DNA of 64,000 nucleotides from the NCBI GenBank assembly GCA_031266805.1, contig JAISAH010000015.1, forward strand, positions 1-64,000, written 5' to 3'. The position numbers and the translations under genes are program-made. The DNA is from Gracilibacteraceae bacterium. Its GTDB lineage: Bacteria; Bacillota; Desulfitobacteriia; Desulfitobacteriales; Syntrophobotulaceae. The notes beneath the pieces were generated by a model. The model worked only from the letters and a program-made list of their open reading frames with translations. It did no database searches and was not told the DNA's origin. Shown piece by piece: positions 52,921 through 60,075 of this stretch (position 1 is its first letter; each line of letters starts with the position of its first letter).

Positions 52921-53322
52921 TTATTTTCCTTCCGCCTGTTCCGTCACGCCTTTTCTGGCCAGCGCCGCCGCTAATATGGATTTTTTGACGGCCTCCCTCA
53001 ATTCATAACATAATCGCTGGGAGTCGTCGTCGGCGCCCGATTCTTTGATCATTTCCAGAGCTATTTTTCTGGATTCGTTGGAATCGTAATTATTTGTCAA
53101 ATATTCCCACACCTCGGCCCCGGTCATACATCTCAGCTTTATGCGGAAACTGCTCTTGGTATCAAAATAATTTATCTGAAATTTCTGACCTTCGGCCGTT
53201 AATCCTTCAACTTTTCCGGTTTTATAGTCCACTTTATTTATAGTCGCCTCGGTTCCCGCCGTTATTTCATACATGTCATTTATAAAAACGATATTTGTAC
53301 CGATTTCGATTTGACTGAGCAT
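52921..53322 (-). CDS. Hypothetical small protein
   Basis: 133 residues from the ATG at 53322 (AAGG nine bases upstream); a longer frame starts at 53361. Basic and acidic residues are mixed, with beta-rich N-terminal half (IEIGTNIVFINDMYEITAG) and a helical C-terminal half. No signal peptide, membrane helix or metal motif. I do not recognise it. A promoter with TATAAT lies upstream. It ends six bases before the cysteine desulfurase-like gene and is likely transcribed with it. Confidence 0.6.
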   Translation of the reverse strand: MLSQIEIGTNIVFINDMYEITAGTEATINKVDYKTGKVEGLTAEGQKFQINYFDTKSSFRIKLRCMTGAEVWEYLTNNYDSNESRKIALEMIKESGADDDSQRLCYELREAVKKSILAAALARKGVTEQAEGK

Positions 53323-53360
53323 ATCAGGCAGCCTTCTTTCCCGCCGGGAATTCGCGGTCA

Positions 53361-53378
53361 AATTTATATATATAAATT
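53361..53378. repeat. AT-rich perfect 18-bp palindrome
   Basis: AATTTATATATATAAATT is self-complementary. It lies just downstream of the -10 box (53376-53381) of the small hypothetical gene on the minus strand, so it may be a repressor site, or simply AT-rich DNA. Confidence 0.35.
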
Positions 53379-53403
53379 ATAACATGACCTTGGATTAGCG
53401 CAA
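53376..53403 (-). promoter_or_regulatory. Promoter of the hypothetical gene and cysteine desulfurase
   Basis: On the minus strand TTGCGC (53398-53403), 16-base spacer, TATAAT (53376-53381). Confidence 0.5.
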
Positions 53404-53422
53404 GACCTATTACTGTCAGATG

Positions 53423-53932
53423 TCAGTGCCCGCGCAGGCGGTCCAGTATCACGGACGCGGCTGAACGAACTGACAGGTGGTTATACTGACCAGGGCCCAG
53501 AAGCGGTGGCAAAATGAAATCCGCTTCCTCCGCCGTTTGCCGCGGCAGGCCCCATCCCGTGCCAAAAAGCAGGAGATAAGCGTCGTCTGTTTCCGACTCC
53601 AGACGAGAGCGCAGATCGGCATAAGACGTCAGAGCCGCGCTTCCCTCCGTCCGGGCGGCGGTGGCGACGGTGTAAACGCGCCTTCCTTTTTCCAAAATAT
53701 GGATATCGCTCAACGCCTGTTCGACGGTATCCGCGAGCCGCACGCGGGTCAGAGCCTCAAATCTGTGCGGGTTGTATGCCGCCCCCGCGCCCTCCAGCCA
53801 AAAACTCATGACCCGCCGCACTATGTCCTGCTGGGCCGGCGCCGGGTGGATGATGAAATAACGTTCCACGCCGTAGGTGGCGGAAGCGCGGGCGATATCG
53901 TGAATGTCAAGATTTGTAACCGAAGTGGCCAC
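53423..53932 (-). CDS. PF09936-type RNA methyltransferase (SPOUT-like), start uncertain
   Basis: 169 residues from the first ordinary start, the GTG at 53932. Recognisable parts are ATSVTNLDIHDIARASATYGVERYF and GTGWGLPRQTAEEADFILPPLLG, and PGQYNHLSVRSAASVILDRL at the end, matching the SAM-dependent RNA methyltransferase family often found next to trmD. The coding frame clearly continues upstream of 53932: up to about 53983 it reads LYLALIHAPVYNKNRELVAT, the normal N-terminus of this family. A stop codon in frame at 53999-54001 leaves no ATG, GTG or TTG before it. So the gene either uses a rare start codon or has a small frameshift. Confidence 0.72.
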   Translation of the reverse strand: MATSVTNLDIHDIARASATYGVERYFIIHPAPAQQDIVRRVMSFWLEGAGAAYNPHRFEALTRVRLADTVEQALSDIHILEKGRRVYTVATAARTEGSAALTSYADLRSRLESETDDAYLLLFGTGWGLPRQTAEEADFILPPLLGPGQYNHLSVRSAASVILDRLRGH

Positions 53933-54114
53933 CAGTTCCCGGTTTTTGTTATAAACCGGCGCGTGTATCAGCGCCAGGTAAAGATTAGCCGTTTCCGCTC
54001 ACAGCCTTTCGCTTTCGGAACGCCGTTTCCGCGGCGCTTGGGGCGTATGACGCCATAATTATAGCATAGATCGGGCGTCCCGCGCTATATCGAAATTTCA
54101 GCCCCGGGTCATTA

Positions 54115-54143
54115 TTGACTTTCAACTTCCGCTATCGTATACT
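54115..54143 (+). promoter_or_regulatory. Promoter of tRNA-Ser
   Basis: TTGACT (54115-54120), 17-base spacer, TATACT (54138-54143), 29 bases before the tRNA. Confidence 0.65.
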
Positions 54144-54172
54144 AAAAGCGATTACCGAATAGGACATCTTTT

Positions 54173-54259
54173 GGAGAGGTGGCCGAGTGGCTTAAGGCGG
54201 TGGTCTTGAAAACCATTTGGGGATTCCCCACGCAGGTTCGACTCCTGTCCTCTCCGCCA
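54173..54259 (+). tRNA. tRNA-Ser (anticodon TGA)
   Basis: Acceptor arms GGAGAGG and CCTCTCC pair fully; a long variable arm (TGGGG/CCCCA), the anticodon loop with TGA, and the T-arm CAGGTTCGACTCCTG are present. The variable arm is a class II feature, as expected for serine. CCA is encoded. It reads UCA codons. Confidence 0.93.
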
Positions 54260-54266
54260 AAATTCC

Positions 54267-54301
54267 CGCTGTCAGCCCGCAAGCCGACAGCTTTCTTTTT
54301 G
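54267..54301 (+). terminator. Intrinsic terminator of tRNA-Ser
   Basis: GCTGTC (54268-54273) and GACAGC (54286-54291) form a six-base stem, followed by a T-rich run (TTTCTTTTTG). Confidence 0.75.
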
Positions 54302-54360
54302 TTCCGCCGTATCCGCCGGCGTCATTTCATTGTAACCGTTTCACAAAGCGTTAAATAATA

Positions 54361-54401
54361 AAACGCCCGGTGTTTCAAAACGAAACGCCGGGCGTTTTTT
54401 T
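54361..54401. terminator. Strong, probably bidirectional terminator
   Basis: A stem of about 14 base pairs with one mismatch (arms AACGCCCGG and CCGGGCGTT plus inner GTTTC/GAAAC) closes a short loop, then seven T residues follow. The other strand also has a T-rich run, so it can end transcription both ways. No gene lies between this and the tRNA terminator. Confidence 0.8.
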
Positions 54402-54644
54402 GCGCGGGCGCGATCTGACGGCGACAGCCGTTACAAGATTGATCCGCGCTTCTTTTAGGGATGGCGGCGAATGATTTTAGGGCGGTGCCGGAGCTGGCAC
54501 GAAAATTGCTGTATAGAATAGGACAGCCCGGATACCGGAATAAAAAACACACGGAAAGGAGGGCAGCGTCCATCCGCGATTCGCGAAACTGAATATGGTA
54601 GTTTAGTTTTACACGGTTCCCAAGTAAAAGGGAGGCAAAAAATC
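54402..54644 (+). other. Leader region of the corrinoid methyltransferase operon
   Basis: About 240 bases between the terminator and the transporter start, with no convincing gene. Short hairpins can be drawn (GTGCC 54485-54489 with GGCAC 54496-54500; CGCG-ATT-CGCG nearer the start codon). I found no match to the cobalamin, SAM or glycine riboswitch motifs I know. A promoter must lie here, but no clear -35/-10 pair was seen. It may hold an RNA regulatory element. Confidence 0.35.
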
Positions 54645-55931
54645 ATGAGCAATGAGAACCAACAGACTGCTATTCCGTCGCCGCCGATCCCCAAAAACAT
54701 TCTTGAGTATGTGCGCAACATAGGTCCGGGTTTTATCTTTCTGCTTTCCATTCTCGGCGTAGGCGATCTGACCGGCGCTTCGGTCAACGGCTCCAAATTC
54801 GGCTACGCCATCATCTGGACTTTGCTTTTAGCGGTAATCGCCCGGTTTATGGTGGTTGAGGCCATCGGCCGCTTCGGGCTGTGTAACCCGGAAAAACTCT
54901 CGCCGATTCAGGCGCTCGTGAAGTTATACGGCAAATGGTTCCGGGTTCTGATCGCGATTTTTGTCGTCTGTTTCTTCTTCACGAACATGTCGGCTTATGT
55001 CAAAGGCTGCGCGGAGATCCTCAACGCGATGTTTCCTTTCATGCCGGTTTCCGCTTGGGGACTCGTGACTATCGCTTTCGGTATTTTTTGTGTTTATTCG
55101 CCTACCTACAAGTTTATTGAAAAAATGTTCAAGGGCCTGATGGTCGTGGTGTTCCTCACCATCGTGGCCGCGGCCGTCATCGTGCAGCCGGATTGGGGCG
55201 CCTTCTTCAAAGGCATGTTCATCCCCAGCATCCCGCCCGGCGTGCCAGATCTGCGCGCCACGATGTTTGTGGTGGTCGGGGCGATCGGTACGGTCATCGG
55301 CGGCGTCGGCCAGCTGATGTATCCCTACTTCATTAAGCAAAAAGGCTGGAACGCTCCGTCCTATATTAAGATGGTCCGTTTCGATCTGGCTTTCACCGTT
55401 CTCTTTTTGTTCCTGATCGACAGTCTGCTCTACATCCCGGCCGTGACTCTGATCCATGAGCAAGAAGGCGCGGTCATCCAGACCGCGATGGATATTTTCA
55501 ACATGATGCATATGGCTATCGGCGCGGCGGCGACTTTTGTATTCATGATCGGGATCTTCGGCGCGGCGATAACCTCCGTCGTCGGTATGCCCTACGGCGT
55601 TTTGCATGTTTTTCAGGAAGCCGTCATCGGCCGCGTCGATCAGAAACACTTGACATGGAAAATCGGCGCCACCGTCGGCTGGATCCCGCCCGCAATCGCC
55701 GTGTTCACGAACATCCCTTTTACGACTATTTCTCTGCTCGGCGGCAATATCAACCTGTTTTTCAGCCTGTTCGTCGGCACCGGTATTCTGATCATCGGCA
55801 ACAAGAAATCTATGATCGGCGAGAAATACCGAAATCCCTGGTGGTCCAATCTGGGTTTGGGGGTGGCCTTTGCCTGCCTCTGGTATCTGATGGGCATGCG
55901 GCTCATTGAACTGGTTCAGTCCTTCCTCTAG
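54645..55931 (+). CDS. NRAMP-family-like transporter with altered metal-binding motifs
   Basis: 428 residues with about 11 membrane helices. The overall NRAMP plan is visible, starting IGPGFIFLLSILGVGDLTGA. The first-helix DPGN metal motif of NRAMP transporters is replaced by GVGDLTGA, and the MPH of helix 6 by MYPYFIKQ within VGAIGTVIGGVGQLMYPYF. Both changes remove the Mn/Fe ligands, so it probably does not carry the usual metals. NRAMP shares the LeuT/APC fold, so transport of an organic substrate for the genes downstream is possible (inference). GGGAGG precedes the ATG. Confidence 0.8.
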   Translation: MSNENQQTAIPSPPIPKNILEYVRNIGPGFIFLLSILGVGDLTGASVNGSKFGYAIIWTLLLAVIARFMVVEAIGRFGLCNPEKLSPIQALVKLYGKWFRVLIAIFVVCFFFTNMSAYVKGCAEILNAMFPFMPVSAWGLVTIAFGIFCVYSPTYKFIEKMFKGLMVVVFLTIVAAAVIVQPDWGAFFKGMFIPSIPPGVPDLRATMFVVVGAIGTVIGGVGQLMYPYFIKQKGWNAPSYIKMVRFDLAFTVLFLFLIDSLLYIPAVTLIHEQEGAVIQTAMDIFNMMHMAIGAAATFVFMIGIFGAAITSVVGMPYGVLHVFQEAVIGRVDQKHLTWKIGATVGWIPPAIAVFTNIPFTTISLLGGNINLFFSLFVGTGILIIGNKKSMIGEKYRNPWWSNLGLGVAFACLWYLMGMRLIELVQSFL

Positions 55932-55963
55932 TTTCCCGGGAACCCTTATTGACAGGACGTCAG

Positions 55964-57127
55964 ATGGATTTTTTCGGTAAATATTTGGCCGCGGCGGCGG
56001 GTTTGCCCCGGACCGCGGCCGGCGAGACAATTGAAATAACGGTCGATCTTATGCTGGCGCACGACGGGTCCGGGGCCGCGCTGCTTGAAGCCTGGGAGAA
56101 CCGGAGGGCGAAAATGTATGATCCGCGGCGTCTGCTGATCACCGTGGATCACGCCTTTCCGGCGCCGACCCCGGAGGAGCGCCGTATTCATCGCGGTCTG
56201 GCCGATTTTGCCCAAAGGTACGGCTGCGCGCTGTATAACCACGGCGAGGGAGTCTTGCATCAGGTGGCGGAGGAAAAGGCCGCCCTGCGGCCGGGGATGA
56301 TCATCGCGGGCGCGGACGGTCATGTGGCCACTGCCGGCGCGCGGGGCGCGCTGGCTTTTTCTCTGACGCCGGCAGAATTCGCCTTGGTGCTGCAAACCGG
56401 CAGACTAAAACTGACCGTGCCGGAGGTGCTGACGATTGAGCTGACCGGCGCTTTTCGGCCTGATGTGTCAGTCCGGGACGCCGCGCTGGTGGTGATGCGG
56501 GATTTGGCCGGTGTCATAGCGGGCAAGGCGGCGGCGTTCACCGGGTCTCTGGCGGCGGCTATGTCTCTGTCCGACCGGATGGCGTTATGCAATATCATAC
56601 CGGAGAGCGGCGCGGCGACGGCTTTCGTTGTGCCGGCGGATGAGGACGCCGGCCGGAGCCATTATGTTATTGATGTCGGCGGGATTGAGGCGATGCTGGC
56701 CGCACCGCCGGCGCCGACCAATATCCGCCCGGTGCGCGAACTGAGAGGAACCCCGGTCAGCGTGGCCGTGGCCGGCGGCTGTTCGGCCGGACGGCTCAGC
56801 GATATGGAAATAATTGCCAATATTTTGCGGGTACACCCCGTACACCGGGATGTGACTTTTATTATCGCGCCGGCTTCCCGGACCGTCGCCAACGGTATGG
56901 ACGCCAAAGGCTGGAGCTCTCTGCTGCGAGCAAGAGGAGCGCTGGTTTTACCGCCGGGCTGTGGCCCCTGTCCGGGTAAACATTCGGGTTTGCTGGCGCC
57001 GGGCGACAGCGCGGTCACGACCACGGTCAGGAACACTCCCGGCCGCATGGGCGCGGCGGACGCCGATATTTATCTGGCTTCCCCTTACACCGTAGCGAAA
57101 GCCGCGGTCAAGGGGTTCATAGGCTAA
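55964..57127 (+). CDS. Aconitase/3-isopropylmalate dehydratase large-subunit-like protein
   Basis: 387 residues. The three Fe-S cysteines are there: VAGGCSAGRLSDM and LPPGCGPCPGKHSG. MIIAGADGHVATAGARGALAF replaces the usual G-D-S-H motif with D-G-H. The end NTPGRMGAADADIYLASPYTVAKAAVKGFIG is typical of LeuC-type proteins. It should dehydrate or isomerise a hydroxy acid. The matching small subunit (LeuD type) is not in the window. The ATG at 55964 has AGGA six bases upstream; a TTG at 55949 is a less likely start. Confidence 0.82.
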   Translation: MDFFGKYLAAAAGLPRTAAGETIEITVDLMLAHDGSGAALLEAWENRRAKMYDPRRLLITVDHAFPAPTPEERRIHRGLADFAQRYGCALYNHGEGVLHQVAEEKAALRPGMIIAGADGHVATAGARGALAFSLTPAEFALVLQTGRLKLTVPEVLTIELTGAFRPDVSVRDAALVVMRDLAGVIAGKAAAFTGSLAAAMSLSDRMALCNIIPESGAATAFVVPADEDAGRSHYVIDVGGIEAMLAAPPAPTNIRPVRELRGTPVSVAVAGGCSAGRLSDMEIIANILRVHPVHRDVTFIIAPASRTVANGMDAKGWSSLLRARGALVLPPGCGPCPGKHSGLLAPGDSAVTTTVRNTPGRMGAADADIYLASPYTVAKAAVKGFIG

Positions 57128-57148
57128 TGACAAAAGGAGAGTTTGAGC

Positions 57149-57775
57149 ATGAGCATTCAGACAGTATACGACGCTGTACTCGAGTTTAATAACAGCAGTA
57201 TCGTGGCGGAAATCAAACGGGCCATGGCTGAGGGGGCGGACGCGGGCGCGGTTTTGGCCGACGGCCTGATTAAAGCTATGGACGAGGTAGGTCAGCGCTA
57301 TGCCCGCGGCGAGTTTTTCGTGCCGGAAATGCTGTCGGCGGCCCGCACGATGAAAACCGGGCTGGATTATCTGAAGCCGCATCTGGCCGAAGCCCAATCG
57401 GAAAAAGAAGGCACGATTGTTATCGGCACGGTCAAAGGCGATTTGCATGATATCGGGAAAAATCTGGTGGCGATCATGCTGGAAGGAGGCGGATTTGAGG
57501 TCGTCGATATCGGCGTGGACGCCGAAACGGCAAAATTCGTGACGGCCATTCAGGAACAAAATGCCGACATCGTCTGTTTATCCGCGCTGCTGACCACTAC
57601 GATGGGGGCGATGCAAAAATCCGTGCAGGAGATCAAAACCCAGTGCCCGCGGGTCTGGGTCATGGTGGGCGGCGCGCCGGTCACTCAGGAGTTTGCCGAT
57701 AAAATAGGGGCCAACGGCTACAGCGGAGACGCCGCCGGAGCGGTGGTGAAAGCCCGTGAATTGCTGGCCGGATAA
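57149..57775 (+). CDS. Corrinoid protein of a methyltransferase system (MttC/MtbC-like)
   Basis: 208 residues. An N-terminal helical cap (AKRAMAEGADAGAVLADGLIKAMDEVG-like) is followed by the B12-binding Rossmann domain with the cobalt-ligand motif GTVKGDLHDIGKNLVAIML, then LSALLTTTM and MVGGAPVTQEFADKIGANGYS. It carries the methyl group on its corrinoid between two methyltransferases. The ATG at 57149 is chosen by AAAGGAG about nine bases upstream. It lies directly before its methyl acceptor-transfer partner. Confidence 0.93.
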   Translation: MSIQTVYDAVLEFNNSSIVAEIKRAMAEGADAGAVLADGLIKAMDEVGQRYARGEFFVPEMLSAARTMKTGLDYLKPHLAEAQSEKEGTIVIGTVKGDLHDIGKNLVAIMLEGGGFEVVDIGVDAETAKFVTAIQEQNADIVCLSALLTTTMGAMQKSVQEIKTQCPRVWVMVGGAPVTQEFADKIGANGYSGDAAGAVVKARELLAG

Positions 57776-57808
57776 ATCGCGGCGCGCAGCCGGAAGGAGG
57801 ACGACGTT

Positions 57809-58612
57809 TTGATAATCGTCGGCGAGTTGATCAACGCCAGCCGCAAACCAATCGCGGAGGCTATCCGCAATCAGGACAGCGAATACGTTAAAAAAATTGC
57901 CCGGGAGGAAAGCGAGGCCGGCGCCGGTTATATCGACGTTAACGCCGGCATTTTTGTCGGTCAGGAAACAGAGTACGTGAAATGGCTGATCACGAATATC
58001 CAGTCGGTCGTCGACACGCCCTGCTCGATAGACAGTCCGGATCCCCAAGTGATCACGGCGGCGCTGTCCGTCCACCGGGGAACCGCGATGATCAACTCCA
58101 TTTCCCTGGAAAAAGAGCGTTACGACAGGCTCATGCCGGTTATCGCCCATACGGATCTGAAAGTGATCGCTTTATGTATGAGTGACGACGGAATGCCGGA
58201 GACGGCGGACGACAGACTGCGAAACGCGGATAAACTGGTTACCGGTTTGACGAGAAACGGGATACCCGTCGGGAATATTTTCATTGATCCTCTGGTGCAG
58301 CCGGTGGCGACAAATACCACATACGCCGTGGAATTTCTCGACGCCGTCGAAAGGATAATGACCGGCTATCCAGGTATTCACACGATTTGCGGGCTTTCCA
58401 ACGTCTCCTACGGTCTGCCGGTCCGCAAATTCATCAACCATATCTTTGCCGTGCTGGCCATCGGAAAAGGGCTGGACGCGCTGATCGTCAATCCTTTGGA
58501 CGCGATGATGAACGCCAGTCTGACGACCGCCGAGACTTTGACCGGCCGGGATGATTTTTGCGCCGATTACCTCCAAGCCTACCGCAAGGGTAAATTTGAG
58601 TTTTTGAATTAA
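57809..58612 (+). CDS. Methyltetrahydrofolate:corrinoid methyltransferase (MtrH/AcsE-like)
   Basis: 267 residues, TTG start after GGAGG. The pterin-binding barrel shows IIVGELINASRKPI at the start, GAGYIDVNAG, SIDSPDPQVITAAL and GLSNVSYGLP. This family moves a methyl group between a corrinoid protein and tetrahydrofolate. With the corrinoid gene before and the UroD-like gene after, it forms a three-component system. In a catabolic role the methyl would go to tetrahydrofolate for the Wood-Ljungdahl pathway (inference). Confidence 0.92.
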   Translation: MIIVGELINASRKPIAEAIRNQDSEYVKKIAREESEAGAGYIDVNAGIFVGQETEYVKWLITNIQSVVDTPCSIDSPDPQVITAALSVHRGTAMINSISLEKERYDRLMPVIAHTDLKVIALCMSDDGMPETADDRLRNADKLVTGLTRNGIPVGNIFIDPLVQPVATNTTYAVEFLDAVERIMTGYPGIHTICGLSNVSYGLPVRKFINHIFAVLAIGKGLDALIVNPLDAMMNASLTTAETLTGRDDFCADYLQAYRKGKFEFLN

Positions 58613-58623
58613 AGAAAGGATGG

Positions 58624-59769
58624 ATGAAAATCATGAATTCCAGAGAACGTGTTTTAGCGGCTATCGCGCACAAAGAGGCTGACAGGGTGCCTGTCGATTT
58701 CGGCGGCTCTCTGGCGACCAGCCTGCACACGCAAGGCTACGCCAAACTGAAAAAATATCTGAACATGAATCTCGACAAAGAGATCAAAGTAGCTCGCGGC
58801 CGTGCCCAATTGGCGGCGATCGACTATGACTTGCAGGACACGTTGGGCGTGGATTGCCGGATGCTGCTGGTCAAAGCGCCGGACGGCTGGATCAATTCCG
58901 ACGACCACAGCGACATCCTTGTCGATGAGTTTGGGATGGAGTGGAAAAAATATGAGGATATTGGCAGCTATGAAACTGTCAGCTCGCCTTTATTTGGCCC
59001 GGAAGTGACGGTGGAAACCGTTAAAAACATGAAATGGCCCGATCCCGGCGATACGAGTTTTCTGGCGGGCGCCCGGGAGAAAGCGGAACAGATCAGAAAG
59101 AGTACCGATAAAGCCATCATCGCCAATCTGGCCTTGCAGATCAACACCCAGAGCAATAAGCTGCGCGGGTTTGAGGATTATCTGGCTGATATGATCGGCA
59201 ACCCGGCGCTGATCGAATCTATCATGGACAGGGTCACGGAACTGTATATCGAACGGGCCAAAGCCATTCTGAAAGAGGTCGGGGATTTTGTGGACATCGT
59301 CTATGTCGGCGACGATCTGGGCACCCAGATAGGGCCGATGTTTTCCCTGAACACTTACCGCAAACTGTTAAAACCCCGGCAAAAGAAATTGTTCGAAGTG
59401 ATCAAGAGCGCCGCCGACGTGAAAATTTTCTATCATTCCTGCGGGGCCTGCTCTGTTTTTATCGACGATCTGGCGGAAATCGGCATTGACATCCTCAATC
59501 CGGTGCAGGTCTCGGCGGCCGGGATGGATACAAAGGAGCTGAAGAAAAAATACGGCGATAAAGTTTGTTTCTGGGGCGCCGTGGACACGCAGCGGGTGCT
59601 GCCTTTCGGTACGGTGGCCGAAGTGAAAGACGAGGTAAAACGGCGGATCGAAGATCTGGCCCCGGGCGGCGGTTATGTCTGCGCTTCCGTGCATAATCTG
59701 CGCCCGGAAGTGCCGCCGGAAAACATCCTAGCGATGATTGAGGCCGCCAAGGAATACGGGGTATATTGA
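58624..59769 (+). CDS. Uroporphyrinogen-decarboxylase-family methyltransferase (MtaA/CmuA-like)
   Basis: 381 residues. The UroD fold is evident (ERVLAAIAHKEADRVPVDFGG, GDDLGTQIGPMFSLNTYRKLLKP), with the His-x-Cys zinc ligand in FYHSCGACSVFIDDLAEIG and a third candidate Cys in GGGYVCASVHNL. These members act as methyltransferases, taking methyl from an O-, N-, S- or halogen-bound donor or giving it to a thiol, with a corrinoid protein as partner. The donor here is unknown. Haem synthesis is unlikely given the neighbours and the zinc motif. Confidence 0.87.
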   Translation: MKIMNSRERVLAAIAHKEADRVPVDFGGSLATSLHTQGYAKLKKYLNMNLDKEIKVARGRAQLAAIDYDLQDTLGVDCRMLLVKAPDGWINSDDHSDILVDEFGMEWKKYEDIGSYETVSSPLFGPEVTVETVKNMKWPDPGDTSFLAGAREKAEQIRKSTDKAIIANLALQINTQSNKLRGFEDYLADMIGNPALIESIMDRVTELYIERAKAILKEVGDFVDIVYVGDDLGTQIGPMFSLNTYRKLLKPRQKKLFEVIKSAADVKIFYHSCGACSVFIDDLAEIGIDILNPVQVSAAGMDTKELKKKYGDKVCFWGAVDTQRVLPFGTVAEVKDEVKRRIEDLAPGGGYVCASVHNLRPEVPPENILAMIEAAKEYGVY

Positions 59770-59770
59770 A

Positions 59771-60052
59771 ATGGCTTTCAAATCCGTCCCTGTCGTGCCC
59801 GCGGGTGAAGCCGGCGCTCTGGCCGCGGTGGCCGATAACAGAAACCAGCGTCTCCGCCGTCCGGAAATCAGCGATCAGACGCAAATTGATCCGCTGACGC
59901 CGCTGTATTGCCCGGACGGGGCTATAGCGCTGACGGCGGGCCGGTACGCGATCAGCGAGCGTCTGTGCAAAGGCTGCGGCATCTGCGCCCAGGAAAGTCC
60001 GGGTATTCGGATGGTCCCGGAATACACCGGACCGCGGGGAATTTTGAACTAG
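59771..60052 (+). CDS. 2-oxoacid:ferredoxin oxidoreductase delta-like subunit, single-cluster
   Basis: 93 residues from the ATG at 59771, directly after the UroD-like gene. A usual delta subunit has two [4Fe-4S] motifs. Here the first motif retains only its last Cys (LYCPDGAIAL) and the second only its first three (LCKGCGICAQESPG, with Ser where the last Cys would be). In 2[4Fe-4S] ferredoxins these four residues bind the same cluster, so one whole cluster is kept and the other is lost. It is followed by the alpha, beta and gamma genes. Confidence 0.8.
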   Translation: MAFKSVPVVPAGEAGALAAVADNRNQRLRRPEISDQTQIDPLTPLYCPDGAIALTAGRYAISERLCKGCGICAQESPGIRMVPEYTGPRGILN

Positions 60053-60075
60053 TGAAGGAAGTAGAGTAGAAATCC

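Noticed and set aside
54322-54573. 83-codon minus-strand frame after tRNA-Ser
   Set aside because: It runs through the strong terminator hairpin, and no ribosome site or family match is seen.
54402-54644. Cobalamin or SAM riboswitch before the corrinoid operon
   Set aside because: The conserved B12-box or SAM-box sequences that I know were not found; only short simple hairpins are present.
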